From positions 3,472,001 to 3,536,000 of the forward strand of contig CBDEUV010000002.1 of NCBI GenBank assembly GCA_965243385.1: a DNA stretch of 64,000 nt, written 5' to 3'. Shown one piece after another: positions 34,092 to 42,710 of the stretch. Position 1 is the stretch's first letter. Each line of letters starts with the position of its first letter. The notes beneath the pieces are model-generated. The model saw nothing but the letters and a program-made list of their open reading frames with translations. It searched no databases and was not told the DNA's origin. Position numbers and translations under genes: made by a program. Source of the DNA: JANSYA01 sp965243385 (GTDB lineage Bacteria; Spirochaetota; Leptospiria; Leptospirales; Leptonemataceae).

Positions 34092-35627
34092 ATGAGAGTA
34101 TTACTGGTTTATCCGAATATGCACGGCATGAATATGCTGCCGCCCGCGATCGCCCTGTTCTCGGCTCTGCTGAAAGAGCGCGGGCACACGGTCGGTTTCT
34201 TCGACGCCACTGACTACCCCAATCCGGAGTACGACGGATTCGACAGCGACAAGGCCAAAGAGAAGAACCTGAACGCCCGGGCTTTCGACGACGCCAAACT
34301 CTGGGAAAGCTACAAAGAAGGCCAGAACCTGCATACGGCCTTCGTCAAGATGGTGGACGAATTCAGTCCGGATCTGCTCGCGCTATCCTGCACCGAAGAT
34401 ATGTTTCCGATCGGCGAGAGCATGCTGAAGCGGATTACGCATTACAAGATTCCGACGATCATGGGCGGCGTCTTCCCCACCTTCGCTCCGGATAAAGCCA
34501 TCGCGGTTCCCGAAGTCGACATGATCTGCATCGGCGAAGGCGAAGAGGCGCTCACCGAACTCTGTCATCGAATGGAGCGCGGCCAGGACTATACGAATAT
34601 TCCGGGGCTCTGGGTGAAGAAGCCGAACGGCGAAATCGTCGTGAACCGCATCGGCCCGGAGATGGACATCAACGCCAATCCCATGCTCGATATTTCGATC
34701 TTCGAAGAGAGCCGCCTGTATCGTCCCATGCAGGGCAAGGTCTGGAAGATGTTCCCCCTGGAAACCCATCGTGGGTGCCCCTACAAATGCGCTTATTGCA
34801 ATTCGCCGAACCAGACCGAATTGTACCAGGAGAACGACGCCGGGAATTTCTTTCGCAAGAAAAGCATGGAAGAAATCCGCAAAGAGATCATTCACTTTCG
34901 TGACGATTACCAGGTGGAGGCTTTCTATTTCTGGGCGGACACTTTCTTCGCGTATTCGCCCAAGGAATTCGACGAGTTCATCGAAATGTACTCCGAATTC
35001 AAGATTCCGTTCTGGTGCCAGACCCGTCCGGAAACCATCACCTACGAACGCGTCAAGCAACTCGCCGATATCGGTATGTTTCGTATGGCTTTCGGGGTCG
35101 AACACGGGGATCCCGGCTTTCGCAAAAAATATCTGCGCCGCTCGCTTACGAACGATGTGATCATCAACGGCCTGCGCGAAGTAAACCGAGTCGGCGTGCC
35201 GTTCAGCGTGAATAATATTCTGGGTTTTCCGCATGAAAACCGGGATCTCGCGTTCGAAACCATTCGCCTCAACCGGGACATCTACGCGGACAGCGTGAAC
35301 GCCTACTCCTTCACTCCCTTTCATGGAACGGCTCTGCGGGCGCTGGCCGAGCAAGAAGGTTATATTCCGAAAGAAACGATCGCCCGTTCGCTGACCCGCC
35401 CTACGATGTTGACCATGCCGGAATTTCCCCGGGATCAAATCGAAGGTCTCAAGCGGTGTTTCGTATTGTATGCGAAAATGCCCGAGTCGTACTGGCCGCA
35501 GATCGAAAAGGCGGAGAGTCTGACTCCGGAAGGCGATAAGATCTGGGAAGATCTGCGCAATATCTGTCAGGAAAAGTACGTCAATATTTCTCCTGAAGAA
35601 CAAATGCAGCTCGAAAGCCTGGCCTGA
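34092..35627 (+). CDS. B12-binding-domain radical SAM enzyme (2 of 3)
   Basis: 511 residues; GAGAAGG precedes the ATG. The cobalamin-type domain (residues 1-165) has LPPAIALFSALLKERGH, IMGGVFPTFAPDKAI and MICIGEGEEAL, again without DxHxxG. Radical SAM motif CPYKCAYC in ETHRGCPYKCAYCNSP near residue 230. VNNILGFPHENRDLAFETIRL follows the usual barrel pattern. A short hairpin CGGAC/GTCCG (34047-34059) sits in the upstream spacer. Confidence 0.86.
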   Translation: MRVLLVYPNMHGMNMLPPAIALFSALLKERGHTVGFFDATDYPNPEYDGFDSDKAKEKNLNARAFDDAKLWESYKEGQNLHTAFVKMVDEFSPDLLALSCTEDMFPIGESMLKRITHYKIPTIMGGVFPTFAPDKAIAVPEVDMICIGEGEEALTELCHRMERGQDYTNIPGLWVKKPNGEIVVNRIGPEMDINANPMLDISIFEESRLYRPMQGKVWKMFPLETHRGCPYKCAYCNSPNQTELYQENDAGNFFRKKSMEEIRKEIIHFRDDYQVEAFYFWADTFFAYSPKEFDEFIEMYSEFKIPFWCQTRPETITYERVKQLADIGMFRMAFGVEHGDPGFRKKYLRRSLTNDVIINGLREVNRVGVPFSVNNILGFPHENRDLAFETIRLNRDIYADSVNAYSFTPFHGTALRALAEQEGYIPKETIARSLTRPTMLTMPEFPRDQIEGLKRCFVLYAKMPESYWPQIEKAESLTPEGDKIWEDLRNICQEKYVNISPEEQMQLESLA

Positions 35628-35679
35628 GCCGGGCGCGTTTCCCGCCAACTGTTCCCCCTTTATATTCGACCGCCCCGCG

Positions 35680-35695
35680 CCCGTCGGCCGACGGG
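35680..35695 (+). repeat. Perfect 16-bp palindrome CCCGTCGG/CCGACGGG
   Basis: Lies in the 86-base spacer before the 35714 gene. The flanking GCCCCG and GGGGC allow an alternative, longer stem. No T-run follows. It could be a protein-binding site, an RNA hairpin or chance in GC-rich DNA. Confidence 0.45.
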
Positions 35696-35713
35696 GCGAT
35701 TATCGATTCCTGC

Positions 35714-37567
35714 ATGATTCCTCAAGAGCGATCCAGGGCTGTGCTCGATTTTGTCGACGGCACTCCGCCCGAATATCTGCGCGAATTAAATGAAATCGCG
35801 TCCGAGCTTAGAGGCGAGTTCAGTCGATTCTTTGACGAGCTGGGCCGCGGTCGGTCCCTGGCATACTGGCTGACCTGGACCGCCAGTCGCAACACGATGG
35901 TATCGCCTCTGTTCGACGATTTCTGCCGCCTCGTCCTGGTGCGTCGGATCCTGGAGCGCCAGCCGCAATCCCGGGTCCGGCTGGCGCCGGACTTCGCCGC
36001 GGCGATCCGGGACGCCGACGGTCTGCAGATCGAAAGCGGACGAATTGAGATTGCGACGGAAGGCAGTAGTAGCATCGCGCGTCGCGCCGTCCGGGCTCTG
36101 CTGCGGCCGGTCGGACCGCTTCTGGCTCCGTTGCGTTATCTGCGTTTCTGTTCGCGCTTCGCACGCGAACATCGCAAGCGGCGAAGTGCGGCCGGCGTCA
36201 GTCGGGGGCAGGGACGGCCGCTTTCCGCAGAGCCTCTGACGATCTTCGACACGTACGTAACCGAGGATGTGGTTCGCAAAAAGGACTTTCGCGACGTGCA
36301 TATGCCGGGCGTGCTCGATTATCTCACGCCCGAAGAAAAGCGATCGGCGGTTTATATTTTTACTCCGTACCGGGTCGCAGATTTCGAGCAGTACTATCGC
36401 AATATCCGCGCCAGCGAAGCGAATTTTATAATCAAAGAAGACTATCTGCGTTTCGCAGATTATCTGCGCGCTCTGGCCTATCCCATTCAGATCGGGCGCA
36501 TCCCGGCGAAGCTTCATTTTCAGGGCATCCCCGTCGATCGCTTCCTGCGCAGAAACCTCGCGGCTGACCGCTACAACGAAGAGCTGGCGACGTATCTACT
36601 GGACGATCGCTTCGTGCGCCGCTTGCGTCTCGCGGGCGTCCATGTGCGGATGCTCTTTTCCTGGTATGAAAACCAGGCCATGGATCGCGCGTTGAATTTC
36701 GCCTTTCGCCGGGAGTATCCGGACGCGATCCGGATCGGTTGCCAGGCTTTTATTGCGCCCGGTAATATGCTGTCGATTCGTCCGACCGCGGGCGAGGCTG
36801 CTGCCGGGCTCGTTCCGCACACGGTGCTGGTTTCGGGAATCGAAGAAGTCGACCAGGCTCGCGATTATTTTCCAGAGCTTGACGTGCGGGTGGGGCCTTC
36901 GTTTCGGTACGCGTATTTGCACGAGAACGCCGAGCCGGCGCCCGCTACGCCCATCACCCCATCGAAGGAATCCGCCCGGACCGTGTGCGTCTTGCTCTCG
37001 TATCAAAACGAAGTCTCCCGCTCTATACTCGCTCAGGTCGACGCGGTGCTCGACAATCTCGCGGATGTCCAGGGGCTGCGGGTGCTGGTCAAGGCTCATC
37101 CGAATTATCGTTCCGAGCAGGCGGAAATGGTCCGGGCCCTGGGGCGGGATGCGCTGGAACTTGTAGACGATCCGCTCCCGGTCCTTTTGAGCCGGGTGAG
37201 TCTGGTCGTCGGAACGGCTTCCGGTGCCTGCATGGAAAGCGTGGCCTGGGGGATTCCGGTAGTGGTCCTGGCCGATTTGCAGAAATTAACGCTGAATTCT
37301 ATTACCGATCAGGTGCCGGGTCGCCTGTGGAAAATGGCGTATAATTCCGTCGAATTGGAAGAGGGATTACGCTGGTATCTGGATCGCAGCGCCGCTGCGA
37401 ATCGAGAATTTCGGTCCGACGGGGAACGGATTCGGGTCGGCTTTTTCGAACCGGTTTCGGCCGCAGCGGTTCGGGCCGCGCTGCGCTACGAGCCTGGCGC
37501 ATCCCTGGACAAATCGCGACAAATCGCAAGTCTGAAGGCACCCGGGTCACACCGGGGAGTGGTGTAG
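35714..37567 (+). CDS. Large putative surface-carbohydrate transferase, function unknown
   Basis: 617 residues. The N-terminal 190 residues are not recognised. From about residue 190 TIFDTYVTED, LDYLTPEEKRSAVYIFTPYR and, later, VRVGPSFRYAYLHE and LLSYQNEVSRSILAQVDAVLDNLADV occur. VLVKAHPNY, PVLLSRVSLVVGTASGACMESVAWGIPVVV resembles the C-terminal donor domain of GT-B enzymes of the capsule/poly-glycerophosphate type. It may belong to the Leptospira-type surface carbohydrate biosynthesis proteins (LIC13510-like), but that is a guess. Confidence 0.55.
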   Translation: MIPQERSRAVLDFVDGTPPEYLRELNEIASELRGEFSRFFDELGRGRSLAYWLTWTASRNTMVSPLFDDFCRLVLVRRILERQPQSRVRLAPDFAAAIRDADGLQIESGRIEIATEGSSSIARRAVRALLRPVGPLLAPLRYLRFCSRFAREHRKRRSAAGVSRGQGRPLSAEPLTIFDTYVTEDVVRKKDFRDVHMPGVLDYLTPEEKRSAVYIFTPYRVADFEQYYRNIRASEANFIIKEDYLRFADYLRALAYPIQIGRIPAKLHFQGIPVDRFLRRNLAADRYNEELATYLLDDRFVRRLRLAGVHVRMLFSWYENQAMDRALNFAFRREYPDAIRIGCQAFIAPGNMLSIRPTAGEAAAGLVPHTVLVSGIEEVDQARDYFPELDVRVGPSFRYAYLHENAEPAPATPITPSKESARTVCVLLSYQNEVSRSILAQVDAVLDNLADVQGLRVLVKAHPNYRSEQAEMVRALGRDALELVDDPLPVLLSRVSLVVGTASGACMESVAWGIPVVVLADLQKLTLNSITDQVPGRLWKMAYNSVELEEGLRWYLDRSAAANREFRSDGERIRVGFFEPVSAAAVRAALRYEPGASLDKSRQIASLKAPGSHRGVV

Positions 37568-37702
37568 CCCGGAAAAAAAGCTTGTCCGCTCCCTTTTTGG
37601 AGTTATTCTCCATAGGTCAAGATTTGCGGCGGGCAGTTCAGCTGGTCGGCCCTGGAAATGTCGATATTCAGTGCGTGGATTGGTATTTAGGAAATATAGA
37701 TT

Positions 37703-39271
37703 ATGTCTGAAGTAGCTACGATCGAACGGAAACAGGATGGAGTGACCCGCTCCCGGATCAAAAAGGTGCTGTTGATTCAGCCGCCGGCCTTCTGCAATAA
37801 TATGCGGAGCGATATGAATCCCAACGCTCCCCTCGGAATCGCTTATATCGCCGCGGTCCTGGAAAAAGAAAACTACGACGTTGAAATTCTCGATGCCTTC
37901 ATCGAAGGCTGGGACCAGGAAGAGCGCATCAATGAAGTAAAGATGCGCGTCGGATTGAGCTTTGCCGAAATCGAAGATCGCATTCGCGCCGCGGCTCCGG
38001 ATATGGTGGGCATCACCTCGATGTTTACCTCGCAGCGGAAAAACGTTCACGAAATCGCCCGCATCGTTAAGGCGATCGATCCGAATACTCCGATCGTGGT
38101 CGGCGGCGCGCATCCCACCGCCGCGCCCGAGTCGATAATGGAAGACCCGAATATCGACATCGCGGTTCTGGCCGAAGGCGAAAACGTGATCGTTCCGATC
38201 ATCGAAGTCTTCGAAGGCCGTCGCGACGTGAAGAGTCTGGACGGGCTGGCGTATCGAGATGAGTCCGGCGAATTGGTCATCGTATCCAAGAAAACCGGAG
38301 TAGACGATCTGGACTCGATTCCCTTTCCGGCCCGCCACCTGCTGCCGATGGAGAAATACTTCGCCTCGGGTGTGCGCCACGGAGGACCGAGCCGCGGCAA
38401 ACGTTCCGCTTCGTTGATTACCTCCCGTGGTTGTCAGTATCTCTGCAATTTCTGTACGGCTTTCAAAGTATTCACCCGGGTGCCGCGTCTGCGTTCCACC
38501 GAAAACGTGCTCGCCGAGATCGACGAGCTCGTGAACAAGTACGGAGTCGACGAAATCTATTTCGAAGACGATCAGATTCTGGCCAAGCGCAGTCGGGCCA
38601 TTGAGCTCTTCGATGCGATGGCCGATCGTTACGATCTGATGTGGGATACGCCCAACGGGGTTTCGCCCTGGCTGCTGACAGAAGATATTCTGGCCAGAAT
38701 GAAAAAGTCCGGATGCTACCGGGTGAACCTGGCCATTGAAAGCGGAAACCAGACGGTCCTCGACGAATTGATCAACAAGCCCGTTAAGCTGAAGAATATT
38801 CCGAAGACGGTCGAGACCATCCATAAACTGGGTATGGAAGCGACCACCTTCATTGTCGTCGGCAATATCGGCCGCCAACGGGTCGAAACCATCGAGGAGA
38901 TCAAAGACAGCTTCAATTTCGCGGCGGACCTTGGCGTGATTCCTCACGTATCGCTGCTGACGGCCTATCCGGGTTCGGAAGTTCTTGATATCGCCCAGGA
39001 AAAAGGTTATCTGGTGCCCGGCTTCGACTGGGACGACCTGATCATTCACAAATCGCAACTGCAAACGGATCAGTGGACTCCGGAACAACTGGAAGAGCTC
39101 GTGAAGACTGAGACGAAACGTCTCTATCAGCTACGAGCTTATCGCAGCAATCCAGTGCGATTTGTTTTTCATTATCTCAAGAGCGCCGTGACCATGTTCT
39201 TCAAGAATCCAATCCTCGCTCTAACGAAAACAAACCACGTGCTGAGCGCGAAGCTCTTTCGCGCCAGTTAA
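37703..39271 (+). CDS. B12-binding-domain radical SAM enzyme (3 of 3)
   Basis: 522 residues. Cobalamin-type domain with NAPLGIAYIAAVLEKENY, VVGGAHPTAAPESIM and AVLAEGENV; no DxHxxG. Core motif CQYLCNFC in TSRGCQYLCNFCTA near residue 245, then YFEDDQILAKRSRAIELFDAM and VNLAIESGNQTVLDELINK. The C-terminal tail includes a short hydrophobic stretch (AVTMFFKNPILAL), possibly a membrane contact. The upstream 135-base spacer contains AGGAAA before the ATG but no recognised signal. Confidence 0.86.
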   Translation: MSEVATIERKQDGVTRSRIKKVLLIQPPAFCNNMRSDMNPNAPLGIAYIAAVLEKENYDVEILDAFIEGWDQEERINEVKMRVGLSFAEIEDRIRAAAPDMVGITSMFTSQRKNVHEIARIVKAIDPNTPIVVGGAHPTAAPESIMEDPNIDIAVLAEGENVIVPIIEVFEGRRDVKSLDGLAYRDESGELVIVSKKTGVDDLDSIPFPARHLLPMEKYFASGVRHGGPSRGKRSASLITSRGCQYLCNFCTAFKVFTRVPRLRSTENVLAEIDELVNKYGVDEIYFEDDQILAKRSRAIELFDAMADRYDLMWDTPNGVSPWLLTEDILARMKKSGCYRVNLAIESGNQTVLDELINKPVKLKNIPKTVETIHKLGMEATTFIVVGNIGRQRVETIEEIKDSFNFAADLGVIPHVSLLTAYPGSEVLDIAQEKGYLVPGFDWDDLIIHKSQLQTDQWTPEQLEELVKTETKRLYQLRAYRSNPVRFVFHYLKSAVTMFFKNPILALTKTNHVLSAKLFRAS

Positions 39272-39486
39272 TTTTCGACGATTCGACGGCCTCCAGCCGG
39301 TCGCTCAGCCAGCGCGCGAGCGGCCCGGGGGAGGAATTGCGATCGGACAAACTCCCCCAAAAAAAGCGCTGGTCCCTTTGCTCCGATTTCCTGGACGCCC
39401 CTCGCACGCTCAAAAACAGTGATTCCACTAAAATGAGCAGGAAATGATCGCGAGGCGGGAAGCCGTGCGCTTATACAGAGTAATCA

Positions 39487-40218
39487 ATGGAATCAGAAGC
39501 CTACTGGAACGACCGCGAAGCGGAACGCGGCAAACCCTTTTGGATCGAAGACCTTGACGATCCAAAGATCGTGAACTATTTGCGCTCCGAAACGAATCTC
39601 GAGCGCAGCGTCCTGGACGGCGCGGCTTTCCAGCCCTTCAAGGCACCCTGGGCGCGCGGACGCATTCTGGAAGTGGGAGCCGGGGTCGCCTGGGGCAGCG
39701 CTTTGCTGGCTCGTTCCGAAGCGGTCAGAGAGGTCGTGGCTACCGACTGGTCGCGCCATCGCATCGAAGAAATCGCGCCGCTGGTACTACAACAACTCGA
39801 AGCTCCGGCCGGCAAAGTACGGCTCGACGTATCCGACGCGAATAGCGGGCTGCCGAAGGGCCCTTTTGACGCGGTCGTATTCGTCCAGGCGCTGTACATG
39901 ATCCCCGACCCCGTAGGACTCTTTCAGACTATCCTGAGCGACTATCTGGCTCCCGGCGGAGTGATCGCCGTGCTGGCGGAGAACATCGAACGTAACGGCC
40001 GCCCTTCACGGGAGAAGCTGCGCGCCTGGCTCGATCCCGAGCGATTGACCCTGCCGCCTCAGGATGTTTCCGGTCGGCGGGCTCTGCGGCGAATGCATTA
40101 CCGGCGCATTTATTCGAAGGCCGGTTTGCAACTTGTCGAGCAAAAGACGGGTTACCCGGTGTACCCGGGCAGCCGGGCGGTCGGAATCAATTATTTTGGC
40201 AAACGCAAAGATGAATAA
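39487..40218 (+). CDS. Class I SAM methyltransferase
   Basis: 243 residues. Motif I ILEVGAGVAWGSALLARSE near residue 60, VVATDWSRHRIEEI, FDAVVFVQALYMIPDP and APGGVIAVLAENIERNG. The acceptor is unknown. It is preceded by a 215-base spacer with an inverted repeat GGGGGAG/CTCCCCC (39327-39358) and no gene. The end overlaps the rfbG start by eight bases, indicating a shared transcript with the CDP-sugar genes. Confidence 0.8.
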   Translation: MESEAYWNDREAERGKPFWIEDLDDPKIVNYLRSETNLERSVLDGAAFQPFKAPWARGRILEVGAGVAWGSALLARSEAVREVVATDWSRHRIEEIAPLVLQQLEAPAGKVRLDVSDANSGLPKGPFDAVVFVQALYMIPDPVGLFQTILSDYLAPGGVIAVLAENIERNGRPSREKLRAWLDPERLTLPPQDVSGRRALRRMHYRRIYSKAGLQLVEQKTGYPVYPGSRAVGINYFGKRKDE

Positions 40219-41302
40219 ACACGCGGAGAACGTGAAGTCCGCTTACAACGGTCGCAAGGTCCTGGTAAGCGGCAATACCGGATTTAAGGGCAGCTGGCTC
40301 TGCGCCTGGCTGCGCGAGCTGGGTGCGGACGTCGTTGGATATTCGAACGGCGTGCCGACCGAACCCAGCGTTTTTGAATCCGCCGGACAAAGCGATTGGT
40401 TGCGTTATTGTGAAGAGGATGTGCGTGACGCCGCAGCTTTCAGGCGAGTCGTACACGAAACGAAACCGGATTTTATTTTTCACCTCGCCGCGCAACCGCT
40501 CGTGCGGCTTTCGTACGATGATCCACTCTTAACGATTCAAACCAACGCCCAGGGCACCGCGAACCTGCTCGAAGCCCTGCGTGACGCTGATTGGCCGGTG
40601 CGGGTCGTTTGCATTACCAGCGATAAAGTTTATGACAATGTAGAATGGGTCTGGGGTTACCGCGAGCATGACGCCCTGGGCGGCAAAGACCCTTATAGCG
40701 CGTCGAAGGCGATGGCCGAGCTGGCGATCAAAACCTACGTGCAGAGCTATTTTAATAGCGAGGACTCCCCGGTGAGGGTTGCCGTCGGCCGCGCGGGCAA
40801 TGTTATCGGCGGCGGTGATTGGGCCGCGGATCGAATCGTTCCGGATGCGATGCGAGCCTGGTCGCGCGGCGAAACGGTCGTTCTTCGCAATCCGGCTTCG
40901 ACTCGTCCCTGGCAACATGTGCTCGAACCGCTCGGCGGCTATCTGGTGCTGGGCGCGGGGCTCGCGCAGGACCCGCAGGGCTTGAACGGAGAGGCGTTCA
41001 ACTTCGGCCCGCGTTCCGAGCAGAATGCGAGCGTCGGCGAACTCATCGAGACCATGCAATCCCACTGGCCGGAAACGGAAAGTCGCGTCGAAGCGCAGTC
41101 GGGCGGCGGTCAAAAAGAGGCCGGCCTTCTGAAGCTGAATTGCGATAAGGCGCTCCATCTTTTGCAGTGGGCGCCCGCCCTGGATTTCGCCGAGACCTGT
41201 CGCTTAACCGTAGAATGGTACCGGGCTTTTTACGCGAAGAGTCGACCGGTCGAAGAACTGCTCGCTGAAGACATTCGTTTTTATACGTCCCGTTGGAGTT
41301 GA
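40211..41302 (+). CDS. rfbG: CDP-glucose 4,6-dehydratase
   Basis: 363 residues from the ATG at 40211. VSGNTGFKGSWLCAWLRELGA, HLAAQPLVRLSYDDPLLTIQTN, ITSDKVYDNVEW, the active-site YSASK and GRAGNVIGGGDWAADRIVPD are diagnostic of RfbG. It forms CDP-4-keto-6-deoxyglucose. Together with RfbF downstream this establishes a CDP-sugar pathway. Confidence 0.93.
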   Translation: MNKHAENVKSAYNGRKVLVSGNTGFKGSWLCAWLRELGADVVGYSNGVPTEPSVFESAGQSDWLRYCEEDVRDAAAFRRVVHETKPDFIFHLAAQPLVRLSYDDPLLTIQTNAQGTANLLEALRDADWPVRVVCITSDKVYDNVEWVWGYREHDALGGKDPYSASKAMAELAIKTYVQSYFNSEDSPVRVAVGRAGNVIGGGDWAADRIVPDAMRAWSRGETVVLRNPASTRPWQHVLEPLGGYLVLGAGLAQDPQGLNGEAFNFGPRSEQNASVGELIETMQSHWPETESRVEAQSGGGQKEAGLLKLNCDKALHLLQWAPALDFAETCRLTVEWYRAFYAKSRPVEELLAEDIRFYTSRWS

Positions 41303-41330
41303 GTCGAAGCTATCGCGATAGTGCCCTGCA

Positions 41331-41807
41331 ATGAGCCCGGAATTTGAATCAATCCAGAGACTGAGCGGAGTATTGTATACGCCGCTCAAACGCATACCAG
41401 GCGAACAGGGAGACGTCCTGCATGGTCTGCGGGCGTCCGAATCGTCTTTCGAAGGCTTCGGCGAAGCGTACTTCTCATCGATTCAGGCCGGCGCCGTGAA
41501 GGGCTGGAAAAAACATCTGCGCATGACTTTGAATTTGATCGTGCCGGTCGGCGAAATCGAGTTCTTCGCCTGGGACGATCGGGGCGATGGCGGCCGCGCC
41601 GGCTGGTTGAAAATCGGCGGCGAAAGCTACGGGCGTCTGACTGTGCCGCCGGGCGTCTGGCTGGCGTTCCGGGGCGTCGGCGCTGAGCTGAACCTGCTGC
41701 TCAACGTGGCGAATATCGAGCACGATCCTGAAGAGGCCGTAAATCGCGCGCCCGGATCATCGGGATTGCCGGCTATCCCGGAGAGCGTGGCGCCCGCCGC
41801 GCGCTGA
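41331..41807 (+). CDS. RmlC-like cupin, NDP-4-keto-6-deoxysugar 3,5-epimerase family
   Basis: 158 residues, a little shorter than RmlC. GDVLHGLRASESSFEGFGEAYFSSIQAGAVKGWKKH followed by MTLNLIVPVGEIEFFAWDD and VPPGVWLAFRGVGAELNLLLNVANIEHDP follow the dTDP-4-dehydrorhamnose 3,5-epimerase-type barrel. Between rfbG and rfbF it probably epimerises or isomerises CDP-4-keto-6-deoxyglucose. Confidence 0.75.
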   Translation: MSPEFESIQRLSGVLYTPLKRIPGEQGDVLHGLRASESSFEGFGEAYFSSIQAGAVKGWKKHLRMTLNLIVPVGEIEFFAWDDRGDGGRAGWLKIGGESYGRLTVPPGVWLAFRGVGAELNLLLNVANIEHDPEEAVNRAPGSSGLPAIPESVAPAAR

Positions 41808-41846
41808 GACAGATGCGGTACTGAGCATGCAAGGAGATGCGAACGA

Positions 41847-42626
41847 ATGAAAGTTGTGATACTGGCGGGCGGCTTCGGCACGCGGCTTTCTGAATATACG
41901 AATGTGATTCCGAAGCCCATGGTCGAAGTAGGCGGGCTGCCGATCTTATGGCATCTCATGGGCCACTACGCGGCTTACGGCTGTAAAGATTTCGGTCTGG
42001 CTCTGGGCTATAAGGCCGAAGTGATCAAAGAGTATTTTCTGCATCACCATTCGTTGAGTTCGAATTTCACTGTGGATCTGGCGAGCGGCCAGGTCGACTA
42101 TCACGAGTCTCCGACCCGCGACTGGAAAGTCACGCTGATGCAAACCGGCGCTGACAGCATGACCGGCGGCCGCGTGCGCCGCATGCGTGATTTTATCGCG
42201 GGCGAGCGCTTCTGCCTGACCTACGGCGACGGCCTGTGCGACGTCGATATCGGCGAATTACTCAAATTTCACGAAGCACACGGCAAGATGGTTACAGTCA
42301 CCGCGGTACATCCAACCGCGCGGTTCGGCGAACTGGAAATCGATGAGCAGAGCAGTGTGCGCAGCTTCAAAGAGAAACCGCAGACTCAGTCCGGTTGGAT
42401 CAACGGCGGATTTTTCGTGTGCGAAGCGTCGTTCCTGGATTTAATCGCAGGCGATCAGACGGTTCTGGAGGCGGAACCGCTCGAAAAAGCGGCGGCGATG
42501 GGCGAATTGGTCGCCTACAAACACGAAGGTTTCTGGCAATGTATGGACACAGTGCGGGATAAAAAATACCTCGAAGACGTCTGGAAATCCGGCGAAGCGC
42601 CCTGGCGCGGCCATTCGAATGGCTGA
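41847..42626 (+). CDS. rfbF: Glucose-1-phosphate cytidylyltransferase
   Basis: 259 residues. N-terminal VILAGGFGTRLSEYTNVIPKPMVEVGG is the nucleotidyltransferase loop, and ILWHLMGHYAAYGCKDFGLALGYK and FWQCMDTVRDKKYLEDVW are RfbF-specific blocks. It makes CDP-glucose from CTP and glucose-1-phosphate, the substrate of RfbG. Confidence 0.95.
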   Translation: MKVVILAGGFGTRLSEYTNVIPKPMVEVGGLPILWHLMGHYAAYGCKDFGLALGYKAEVIKEYFLHHHSLSSNFTVDLASGQVDYHESPTRDWKVTLMQTGADSMTGGRVRRMRDFIAGERFCLTYGDGLCDVDIGELLKFHEAHGKMVTVTAVHPTARFGELEIDEQSSVRSFKEKPQTQSGWINGGFFVCEASFLDLIAGDQTVLEAEPLEKAAAMGELVAYKHEGFWQCMDTVRDKKYLEDVWKSGEAPWRGHSNG

Positions 42627-42680
42627 CGGACGCGATCGGGTCGCCGGCCGCTGCATCGTGCTTATACACAATTCGCTTAT

Positions 42681-42706
42681 AACTCGTACAGAGTTCGCTC
42701 AGAACT
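42681..42706 (+). promoter_or_regulatory. Two mutually exclusive hairpins upstream of aminotransferase
   Basis: AACTC (42681-42685) pairs with GAGTT (42691-42695), and AGTTC (42692-42696) pairs with GAACT (42702-42706). The two 5-bp stems share four bases so only one can form. They end four bases before the ATG, which has no clear Shine-Dalgarno. Pattern by eye; could be chance. Confidence 0.35.
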
Positions 42707-42710
42707 ATAG

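Noticed and set aside
34383..35648. 421-codon open frame on the minus strand
   Set aside because: Antisense shadow of the B12-type radical SAM gene at 34092, without domain signatures.
37547..39088. 513-codon open frame on the minus strand
   Set aside because: It lies wholly opposite the well-supported radical SAM gene; its translation has no recognisable motif. Long antisense frames are common here because of GC bias at third positions.
39327..39358. Hairpin GGGGGAG/CTCCCCC as terminator of the 37703 gene
   Set aside because: An A-run, not a T-run, follows on the + strand, and on the minus strand the T-run precedes the stem, so it does not fit an intrinsic terminator for either strand.
42655..42670. 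Shared GTGC(GC)TTATAC motif upstream of 39487 and 42711 as promoters
   Set aside because: Two short AT-containing matches without convincing -35 elements; not distinguishable from chance.
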